Assembly (NCBI GenBank): GCA_033283165.1
Contig: JAWMQL010000002.1
Span: 868,001 to 932,000, forward strand
Direction: 5' to 3'
From: JAWMQL01 sp033283165
GTDB taxonomy: Bacteria > Pseudomonadota > Gammaproteobacteria > Pseudomonadales > Halieaceae
Length of the DNA: 64,000 bases
Part shown: piece after piece, positions 17,740 through 24,782 of the stretch
Numbering within the stretch: position 1 is the stretch's first letter
How the letters are laid out: the number at the start of each line of letters is the position of its first letter
The notes under the pieces: generated by a model
Databases searched by the model: none
Told to the model about the DNA's origin: nothing
Seen by the model: only the letters and a program-made list of their open reading frames with translations
Program-made: the position numbers and the translations under genes

Positions 17740-19836
17740 TCAGACGCTGGCCTGCTCTTCCACCGCCTCGTTTTCCAGGGAGCGCATTTCCTCTTCCCGG
17801 TAAATGCGCGGGGCTCCCTGGACCGGCTCCAGTTCCTCGATTCCGGACAACGTACTGTCCACGGAGACGGTGGCGCCACTGACCTTGAACTGGCTCAGGT
17901 TCTGCGCCACGTCGCGCATGGATTTCTGCAGGTTCCCCACGCCCAGCTGGGTGTAGCCGCTGTACTCTGAGATGTCGAGGTTGCGCTCACTGATGCGGGA
18001 CATACTCTGGTTCATGTACTGGGCGCGCTCAGCCGAGTGCCCGGCGCCATCGTCCACCGATGTCACGATGGAGGAGATCGCGTTGGAACCCGCATTGATG
18101 TCCTCCAACGACTTGTCCAGTCGCTCGATGTATTCCAGGATGGTCACGATATTGCCGACCGTGTTCTCCATGCTGGCGAGATTGTCGGCGGACATGTTCT
18201 GCAGCATACGCACCTCGGATATGATCTTGCGGCCTTCTTCTTCCGCTTCACGCAGCAGGTCACCGATGGCCTCGGCAATACCCAGGAAGGGACGACCGTG
18301 TTCACCGGCTTTTTCAGCCTCGATACGGGTATTGATCGCCACAACCGAAATCTTGGTGTTGAGCGCCTGGATATATTCCGCCGCGGTGGTCACCGACTGA
18401 ATCAGCTCTCCCTGGCGCTTGGCTGACTTGGACGTTTCCTGCACTGCCTCGCGCACGTCGGCGGAGGCCTTTGACATGTCCTTGGTCAGCTCGTAACCCA
18501 CGGCCACCTGTTCACTATTGCGCTTGGAGGTGGTCGCCGCCTCGGCGGTCGCGGCCTTGATCTTTTCGCTGGTATGCACCATTTCGTTGGCGGCGGCGGT
18601 GGATTCGGCGACCGACTGGGTCAACTCCTTGCCTTTTTCCACCTGCTGCCGGGCCGAGCGACCGATCTTGTTGATTTCCTCGATCGATACCTCGAACGGT
18701 GTCCGGATGTTCATGATCAGTTCCCGCTGGCGCCCGATGGACGCGTTGATCTGGCGGGCGATATCGCGGGTGACGGCATTGTCCTCCGGTACCACGATGG
18801 TCAGGTCACCCTCGGCGACCCGTTCCAGGGCGCTGTTGATCTCATCCACACCTCTTTCCGTGTACACCACTCGCTGGCGCTGGCTGCGGTACATGAATAC
18901 CAGCAGGGCGACCGCCAACAGGGCCGGGGCGCCGAATGCGACCAGCAGGGTTCCGCGGTTGTAAACCCGGGCATTCATTACCCAGTCGATGGCGGGCACC
19001 AGGTCGGCAATGCTGGCCAGCAGGGCCGGATTCGCCTGGTCGATGGTCTGCCGGGCAAGGGCCGCCTCGCGCAGCTCCGCGGAGGCATCGGCAATCTGGT
19101 CAATCGAGGTGGAGACCACCTGGAACAGCTCTTCGGCCCGGTCCAGTGAGGCGATGGCGTCCCTGTCGCGCAGACGCTGAATGCCCATGACCGTGTTGCC
19201 CTGCTTGAGCGCGTCAGCGATGCGGCTGAAACTGGCCGCATCGGTACGGAATTCGTCCGCCGCCGCCTGGCTGTCGGCGCCACCGGCGAGAATCTTGTCG
19301 ATGTTGCGGGCGATACGCTCGGTCAGCCACAGGGTCTTCTGCGCCGCGGCGATGGTATCCGAGGACACCTGCTCGTCCCGGAGTATGTCGACAACCGCGG
19401 TCAGCTCGCTTTGCACCGGACGGATGTTCTCCGCCAGTTGCTTTGATATGTCGTGAATAAAGACGATCCGGGGTCCGGTCGCCAGGAGGGTCCCGGTCGC
19501 CATTTCGATCGGCTGCCAGCGCGCTCGAACCTGGGCCAGTTCACTGTCGATGCCCAGGGGCTGCAGCTGGCCGACCAGCTGGTCAAATTGACCCAGCTTG
19601 CCCTGCAGGGCGTCAAAGGTTTCCTGCGCACCGCGCTCGGTTTCCCCGGCACCCACGACCAGCTCCTGTGACACCAGGCGCAGATCACTGGCCAGCTGCT
19701 GGTAGGTGCCCTCGTCACCGGCTTCTGCCTGCAACTGGTAGAAGGTGTAGAGCACCCCCGCCAGGCAGGCCAGAATGCCCACAGCGATGACGGCTACCCA
19801 GACATTGGATGCACCGCTTTTCATCGGCTTATTCAT
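17740..19836 (-). CDS. pilJ: PilJ-like methyl-accepting chemotaxis receptor
   Basis: A 698-residue receptor with an N-terminal membrane segment (about residues 11-31, VWVAVIAVGILACLAGVLYTF), a helical periplasmic domain (about 35-300), a second membrane segment (about 300-322, LLVAFGAPALLAVALLVFMY), a HAMP-like region and a cytoplasmic signalling domain. The signalling tip contains INTRIEAEKAGEHGRPFLGIA, a divergent form of the usual MCP hairpin. The arrangement and the neighbours (PilG, PilI upstream, ChpA halves downstream) identify it as the receptor of the Pil-Chp-like system, in Pseudomonas tied to type IV pilus control and cAMP. The start overlaps the end of pilI by eight bases. Confidence 0.82.
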   Translation of the reverse strand: MNKPMKSGASNVWVAVIAVGILACLAGVLYTFYQLQAEAGDEGTYQQLASDLRLVSQELVVGAGETERGAQETFDALQGKLGQFDQLVGQLQPLGIDSELAQVRARWQPIEMATGTLLATGPRIVFIHDISKQLAENIRPVQSELTAVVDILRDEQVSSDTIAAAQKTLWLTERIARNIDKILAGGADSQAAADEFRTDAASFSRIADALKQGNTVMGIQRLRDRDAIASLDRAEELFQVVSTSIDQIADASAELREAALARQTIDQANPALLASIADLVPAIDWVMNARVYNRGTLLVAFGAPALLAVALLVFMYRSQRQRVVYTERGVDEINSALERVAEGDLTIVVPEDNAVTRDIARQINASIGRQRELIMNIRTPFEVSIEEINKIGRSARQQVEKGKELTQSVAESTAAANEMVHTSEKIKAATAEAATTSKRNSEQVAVGYELTKDMSKASADVREAVQETSKSAKRQGELIQSVTTAAEYIQALNTKISVVAINTRIEAEKAGEHGRPFLGIAEAIGDLLREAEEEGRKIISEVRMLQNMSADNLASMENTVGNIVTILEYIERLDKSLEDINAGSNAISSIVTSVDDGAGHSAERAQYMNQSMSRISERNLDISEYSGYTQLGVGNLQKSMRDVAQNLSQFKVSGATVSVDSTLSGIEELEPVQGAPRIYREEEMRSLENEAVEEQASV

Positions 19837-20395
19837 GGTTGAACTCCTCGGTCATTTCTAGTCTCGGGTCACAGGCATCCGCCAGCTCTTCGGCTGCCAC
19901 CAGGCGATCGATATCCAGTACCGCGAGGAAATCCCCCTGGTGATCGAAGCCGCCGAGGCAATAGGGTTTGAAATCGGGGTCTACGTCCGCATCCATGACG
20001 CGGTTCTGAATCGGGAATTTCAGGTCTCGTTCGATCGCGCTCAGGGTAATACCGAAGTAGAAACCCGGACGCTTCAGGACGATGCAGTGGTCGCGTTGCC
20101 GGCCCTGGTAGGGCACGCCGCGAAAGAGCACGTCCCCGGAAATTATCGGCAACAGCGAACCGCGATGACTGGCGACACCCATCACCCAGTCGCGGGTGCC
20201 CGGGATGGGCGTGATGGCCGGAGTTTCGATCACCTCTTCCAGCTCGCCCTCGCCGATCAGCAGCTTCACGCCGGCAATGCTCAGGGAAGTACCCACCCAG
20301 AACATCACATTGTCCTCGTAATCCGGGGGGGGCATGGCCTCCCGGCTCCAGCGCTGCTCCAGGCCGCGCAGAAACTGCATCACCGCACCCGCCAT
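19829..20395 (-). CDS. pilI: PilI-like CheW adaptor
   Basis: A 188-residue CheW-domain protein linking the receptor PilJ to the CheA-type kinase. CheW strands are evident at SIAGVKLLIGEGELEEVIETPAITPIPGTRDWVMGVASHRGSLLPIISGDVLF (given here as a region, about residues 38-90) and GGFDHQGDFLAVLDIDRLVA near the end. It starts one base after the response-regulator stop and overlaps the pilJ start, so all three genes are tightly coupled. The length is close to Pseudomonas PilI (178 residues). Confidence 0.82.
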   Translation of the reverse strand: MAGAVMQFLRGLEQRWSREAMPPPDYEDNVMFWVGTSLSIAGVKLLIGEGELEEVIETPAITPIPGTRDWVMGVASHRGSLLPIISGDVLFRGVPYQGRQRDHCIVLKRPGFYFGITLSAIERDLKFPIQNRVMDADVDPDFKPYCLGGFDHQGDFLAVLDIDRLVAAEELADACDPRLEMTEEFNHE

Positions 20396-20396
20396 C

Positions 20397-20807
20397 TCAG
20401 GCTACCTGTGCGTGCGCGGTGTGCGAGTGGATGAGCTGCCGCAGCACCGTCTCCGGCGGGATCTTGGTCACGTGGGCAGTAGCGCCTCGTGCCTGGCCCT
20501 TGGCGATGTCGAAAATGCCGTCAGAAGATGACAGCATGATTACCGGGGTATCCCGGGTGTCTTCCGCATTGCGTATCAGGGTGCAGGTCTGGTAACCATC
20601 CAGTTCCGGCATGGTGATGTCGAGAAAGATGACATCGGGCTTGAAACGCCGCAGCATCCCCAGCGCCTTGTAGCCATCTTCCGCACACTCCACCTCACAT
20701 CCCATGTTCTTCAACGTATGGGACATCATCATACGAATCGTCTTGGCGTCATCGATTATCGCCACCTTGGTCCCACTGATATCCATGTTTTCCACCTGAT
20801 CTGTCAT
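20397..20807 (-). CDS. pilG: PilG/PilH-like single-domain response regulator
   Basis: A 136-residue receiver protein. The acidic pocket is in VAIIDDAKTIRMM, the phospho-acceptor Asp in VIFLDITMPELDGYQ, the conserved Ser/Thr at MLSSSD and the Lys at VTKIPP. It has no output domain, as expected for PilG or PilH, which relay the Chp kinase signal. Its place as first gene of the operon, before pilI, favours PilG. ATG 20807 is chosen because GAGGGC lies seven bases upstream; the open frame begins a little earlier. No second single-domain regulator is present in the operon. Confidence 0.8.
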   Translation of the reverse strand: MTDQVENMDISGTKVAIIDDAKTIRMMMSHTLKNMGCEVECAEDGYKALGMLRRFKPDVIFLDITMPELDGYQTCTLIRNAEDTRDTPVIMLSSSDGIFDIAKGQARGATAHVTKIPPETVLRQLIHSHTAHAQVA

Positions 20808-20843
20808 GTTCAGCCCTCGTCTCGTGCCGTTCACGGTTTAAGC

Positions 20844-20864
20844 GCTACCAGTATTCTCAGTAGC
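20844..20864 (-). promoter_or_regulatory. Putative operator/promoter segment upstream of the pil-chp-like operon
   Basis: In the gap before the operon (20808-20951), 5-bp arms GCTAC and GTAGC flank an 11-base centre, close to a TTGAAC hexamer on the minus strand. The matching -10 is poor. This is where the operon promoter should lie, but the exact elements are uncertain. Confidence 0.3.
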
Positions 20865-20951
20865 GGCGGGGGCGTTCAAGCAAAAACTGGCTATTTCTGG
20901 GAAAAGTGGATTTTTCTGGCGGACCGAAAAGTGCGAGTCCCGAAAGGCAAG

Positions 20952-21551
20952 CTATTCCTGGGGAAAAAGGAAGTTTTTAAAGGGCTCCATGTGCCCTGGC
21001 TGGAAGTCACGCATCTCGTAAATGTTCATTTTCTGCATGAAGGTGAGGCAGCGCTGGAACACCTCCTCGGCGTCATAGGAGGAAGGGGCGATGTTATAGC
21101 GCTCGGTGATCCGGGCAAAAATCATCGTCGCGATGTTTTTGCGGTTCTGGTCCTCCCGGTACAGCACATGGTTCACGGGCGAGGACACCACGGGGGAGCC
21201 GTAAACCAGGAACGCTTCCCACTGCTGCGGGTCGTGGCGGCCCTCCAGCCGCGCAACCAGGAACTTGACCAGGTTGTGCAGCTCGAGCCGCGGGGGCAAC
21301 ACGTCTTTCTGCAACCACTGCCTGACATCGGACTCCCGCCACTGCTCATTGAGGGTGAGCATCGCGGTCACCCGACCGGCATTCTGCGGCGGCAGCACCG
21401 CCGCCAGGTCAAACAGCATGTTCAGCCGGGCGGAAAAGCCCAGCGCCGCGGGCAGCTCTTTGTCGGCCAGCCGCTCATAGGTGGCGGCGAGACCGGTTAC
21501 GCCCTCCTCCTCGCCCGCTCCCTGCTTGTCAGCCACTGTCCTGATCCCCAT
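20952..21551 (-). CDS. Hypothetical protein paired with the AAA+ gene
   Basis: A soluble protein of about 199 residues with no recognised family. The sequence is mostly helical, with conserved-looking segments ELPAALGFSARLNMLFDLAAV and ARITERYNIAPSSYDAEEVFQRCL. Its start overlaps the end of the AAA+ gene; ATG 21551 is preferred over the TTG two codons upstream. The overlap implies co-expression and probably a joint function with the AAA+ protein. No enzyme motif, signal peptide or membrane segment is visible. Confidence 0.6.
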   Translation of the reverse strand: MGIRTVADKQGAGEEEGVTGLAATYERLADKELPAALGFSARLNMLFDLAAVLPPQNAGRVTAMLTLNEQWRESDVRQWLQKDVLPPRLELHNLVKFLVARLEGRHDPQQWEAFLVYGSPVVSSPVNHVLYREDQNRKNIATMIFARITERYNIAPSSYDAEEVFQRCLTFMQKMNIYEMRDFQPGHMEPFKNFLFPQE

Positions 21552-22779
21552 TGCCAAGCTGCTTTTTCAGTTTCTGGTAGGTCGGCACCGATACTCCCAT
21601 AATTTCCGCCCGCTGCGCCAGGGTAAGCGCCGCGCCCTGGTGCTCGACCTGCGGCAGCAGGAGCGCCAGCGACAGGTCGCGCAGGGGCCGTTCCTGCAAC
21701 GGCATCTCGCGCACCCAGTCGGGCACCAGGCGACGCGGCTCGCGCCAGTGGACGCTGTCGGCGCGCCGGGCCTCCCGCTCCCCAATTTTCGGCTGCCACC
21801 GGCTCAGGTTGCGGGAGCTGGTAACCAGGAATTCACCGGCCCGGGGCAGGTCTCCCGAATAGCGATCAATCGCCGCCAACACCACCTCATCCCACAGCCA
21901 GGTTCCCAGGGGCAGGGTCCCGCCCTCTGCGATCAGCCCGTGCAGGGCCTTGCCCAGGGCCAGCTGCAACTCCTGCTCGGCGCTGGGATTGAACCGCTCG
22001 TCCCGGGAGTCCGGGTCGACCAGGATATCCAGGTAGGGCCGCTCTCCCAGTGGGTGCTGCGGTGGCGACTCCGGTTCCGCCAGGAACAGGTCCAGGTCGG
22101 CGGCGGTAATCCAGCCCGTTGAAGCGCGGGACACCGCATCGGCTATTCGCTGGCGCATTTCGGTGATATTGCCGGGCCAGTCATGCTGCATCATGGCCTG
22201 CTCCGCATCCGGCGAGAAACCCTTCAGCACCTGTTGCCGACTCTCCTGGCCCAGTATCTTGTTGGCCCAGCGCAGGATCGCGCGCCTACGGTAGCGAATG
22301 GGCGGCACGTAGATGGGAAAGCCGGCGAACGCGCTGGCCAGCTCCGGGGTCAGTTCCCCGGCCCGGACCAGCAGTTCCAGCCGCTCAGGAAACAGGCCGA
22401 CGAAGCGCGCCGACGGCAGGTAGCGGGCCGACTCCAGGCGCCGCGTGCTGAGTTGCCGTGCCAGCCGGTTCTGGGCGGCGGCATTCATGAGGTGTGGAGA
22501 TTTGAACACCAGGGTTTTGCCCTCGGCCGTTTCCAGCTCCCGGCTGATGTGTCGAATGGCCTGCTCCCGATTGCGAAACTCCCGGCAATCGATGGCGACG
22601 ATGTGCCCCGGCTCGCCACCGGCCTCCCGGTGAATGGTGCTGGCGACGTAAAACTTGCCGGTACCCCGCGGACCAATGACAGCCACCGGGATGTCCACCC
22701 GGGCCAGGAAAGCGGCCTGGTCCAGGGCGCCTTCCATGTTGTCGGAGACGTACCCCTGTACGCCGCTACCGTCGGACAC
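21529..22779 (-). CDS. Degenerate NtrC-like AAA+ protein with Fis-type C-terminus
   Basis: A 416-residue protein resembling the central domain of sigma54 activators. The Walker A-like loop GPRGTGKFYVA has Phe where Ser/Thr should be, the Walker B region reads KTLVFKSPHLM with no Asp-Glu pair, and no GAFTGA loop is found. The sequence HDWPGNITEMRQRIADAV corresponds to the late AAA+ block, and LTLAQRAEIMGVSVPTYQKLKKQLG is a plausible C-terminal HTH. It therefore probably does not activate sigma54 polymerase by ATP hydrolysis. Start GTG 22779 lacks a clear ribosome binding site; ATG 22737 is an alternative. Confidence 0.68.
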   Translation of the reverse strand: MSDGSGVQGYVSDNMEGALDQAAFLARVDIPVAVIGPRGTGKFYVASTIHREAGGEPGHIVAIDCREFRNREQAIRHISRELETAEGKTLVFKSPHLMNAAAQNRLARQLSTRRLESARYLPSARFVGLFPERLELLVRAGELTPELASAFAGFPIYVPPIRYRRRAILRWANKILGQESRQQVLKGFSPDAEQAMMQHDWPGNITEMRQRIADAVSRASTGWITAADLDLFLAEPESPPQHPLGERPYLDILVDPDSRDERFNPSAEQELQLALGKALHGLIAEGGTLPLGTWLWDEVVLAAIDRYSGDLPRAGEFLVTSSRNLSRWQPKIGEREARRADSVHWREPRRLVPDWVREMPLQERPLRDLSLALLLPQVEHQGAALTLAQRAEIMGVSVPTYQKLKKQLGNGDQDSG

Positions 22780-22932
22780 GATTGGCTGTTCTACTCGTCA
22801 TTGGCGCAAGAGTACTACGCCCGGGCGACTCTGTCCCGGCCCTTTCTGGATTCGCCGATACGTGGGCAGTACTATGGGGTCAGCCACACCCTGGTGGCCT
22901 GAACCAATTCCCACGCGTCACCGGAGCACGTC

Positions 22933-24510
22933 ATGATTCAGCCCTGGATGCAGAGCACCCTTCGCGAGGGCTTCGCCCACCTGTCCGCGGGTCGCTTCAA
23001 CGAGGCCGGGGCCTGCTGCAGGCGTCTGCTCGAGGCCAAACCCGACCTGGTCGAGGCCCATTTCCTGGTCGGCCTGGTCGCCCTGGAGCTGAAGCAGACC
23101 TGGCACGCCGTGAGCGCCTTTGGCTCGGTCACCAAGCTGCAACCGGATCATGCCGCCGCCTGGGCCAACCTCGCCAGGCTGTTCATGCAGGCCGGCCAGC
23201 CGGCACGGGCTGACGCCGCGCTGGCCAGGGCGGTCGAGCACAATGATGAAAACCCGATTGTGCTCGACCTGATCGGCACGGTGCACGGCCTGCTCGGGGA
23301 CCAGGTGGAGGCGGGGGAGTGGATCGGCCGGGCGCTGGAAAAACAGCCCGACAGCGTCCAGTTCCTCGTCAACCAGGCCAACAACCACATGTTCCTCAAC
23401 AAGCTGGATGAAGCGGAGGCGCTGCTGGGCCGCGCGCTCGAGCTGAGACCCGGTAACCCCAATGCGCACTGGCTGCTGTCCGGGCTGAGGAAGGCGACGA
23501 CCCGGGAGCACGTCGAGGTGCTGGAGCGGCTGGTAACACAGGAGCACAACAATCCCCGCGCCCTGTCCTTCCTTTACTACGGGATGGGCAAGGAACTGGA
23601 AGACCTGGAGGACTGGGACAGGGCCTTCGAGGCCTTCAGCCGCGGCGCTGCGGCCAAGCGCAAGACCATCGACGTCGACGAGGCGGCCGAAATCGAGATG
23701 TTCGAGGCCTTCGCCGCGACCTTCACCGAGCAGTGGATGGCCCGGGCCGGCGCCGGCCATGACGATCCCTCACCCATCTTCGTGGTCGGGCAACCGCGGA
23801 CCGGCACCACCCTGGTGGAACGGATCATCACCAGCCACTCCAGCGTGTTCTCCGCCGGGGAGCTGAAACAGTTCGGCCACTGCGTGCGGCGGCTGGCCGA
23901 CTACCGCGAACCGAAGCGGCATTCGGCCAGGCTCGCCGAGCAGGCGGCCGGCGTCGATCCGAAGCAGCTGGGCGCGGCCTACCTGCAGACGACCCGGCGC
24001 TTGCGCGGCACGCTGCCGCGCTTCGTGGACAAGCTGCCGCCGAACTACCTCTATATACCGCTGATTCTCAAGGCACTGCCCAGGGCGAAAATCGTGCATC
24101 TCAGGCGAGGCCCCATGGACGCCTGTTTCGCCAGTTTCAAGCAGCTGTTTGCCGATGCCTACTACCATTCCTACGACCAGGCGGAAATGGCCCGGCACCA
24201 CGCGCGCTACTACCGGCTGATGGACACCTGGCGGGAGCGCTTCGGCGACCGGTTTTTCGACATATCCTACGAGGACACCGCCCGCGACCTGGAACCCAAT
24301 GCGCGCGCCCTGATCGACTTTCTCGAACTCCCCTGGGAAGACGCCTGTCTGAATTTTCACCAGCAGGACGCCGCGGTCACCACGGCCAGCGTGGTGCAGG
24401 TTCGGCAGCCGGCCCACACGCGATCGATCGGCCGGTGGCGGCGTTACGAACGGCAGCTGACGGTGATGCAGCAGACCCTGACAGGGCAGGGTATCCCGCT
24501 GGAAATCTAG
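22933..24510 (+). CDS. TPR-containing sulfotransferase family protein
   Basis: A 525-residue protein with two parts. Residues 1 to about 240 are tetratricopeptide repeats (EAHFLVGLVALELKQ, AAAWANLARLFMQAGQPARA, NPNAHWLLSGLRKA). Residues about 275-525 form a sulfotransferase fold with the PAPS 5'-phosphosulfate loop in FVVGQPRTGTTLVERII and a 3'-phosphate-binding-type segment near IVHLRRGPMDACFASFKQ. The substrate is unknown; such proteins often lie beside TonB-dependent receptor genes. A GGAG ribosome binding site precedes the ATG. It is divergent from the AAA+ gene over a 153-base gap. Confidence 0.82.
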   Translation: MIQPWMQSTLREGFAHLSAGRFNEAGACCRRLLEAKPDLVEAHFLVGLVALELKQTWHAVSAFGSVTKLQPDHAAAWANLARLFMQAGQPARADAALARAVEHNDENPIVLDLIGTVHGLLGDQVEAGEWIGRALEKQPDSVQFLVNQANNHMFLNKLDEAEALLGRALELRPGNPNAHWLLSGLRKATTREHVEVLERLVTQEHNNPRALSFLYYGMGKELEDLEDWDRAFEAFSRGAAAKRKTIDVDEAAEIEMFEAFAATFTEQWMARAGAGHDDPSPIFVVGQPRTGTTLVERIITSHSSVFSAGELKQFGHCVRRLADYREPKRHSARLAEQAAGVDPKQLGAAYLQTTRRLRGTLPRFVDKLPPNYLYIPLILKALPRAKIVHLRRGPMDACFASFKQLFADAYYHSYDQAEMARHHARYYRLMDTWRERFGDRFFDISYEDTARDLEPNARALIDFLELPWEDACLNFHQQDAAVTTASVVQVRQPAHTRSIGRWRRYERQLTVMQQTLTGQGIPLEI

Positions 24511-24782
24511 CCTGGATCGGCAGGGCCTGGCCTGCCGCGGGATCACCCCGGGAGCACCTTGCCGGCACGACCTACCCCGAAGGGGTAGCCGCAATGCCCG
24601 CCGGGCCGTTGCAGACCAGGGTATTTCAGAGTAGCCTCGATCAAAGGTGTTGCCGCGAGGCAATTCTGGATTCATAGGGCCTGTAGGCCCGGAAGACCCC
24701 GGATACCGCAACACCGGACAATGACTCGATAAGAATTCCAGCGCGCCCGCAGCCCAGCGTTGAAAAAGTCGGAGAGAAAATC
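24511..24782 (+). other. Intergenic region before the TonB-dependent receptor
   Basis: This 272-base gap holds a hairpin just after the sulfotransferase stop (GGCAGG/CCTGCC at 24519-24536, possible terminator) and a perfect 14-base palindrome GGGCCTGTAGGCCC at 24677-24690, a possible operator. A GGAGAG ribosome binding site lies immediately before the receptor start. No gene is recognised. Confidence 0.4.

Noticed and set aside
15624..17882. 752-residue open frame antisense to the ChpA-N-like gene
   Set aside because: Shadow of the Hpt protein; no ribosome binding site or recognisable domain.
21529..22779. Active sigma54-dependent activator
   Set aside because: Walker A, Walker B and the GAFTGA loop are defective or absent.
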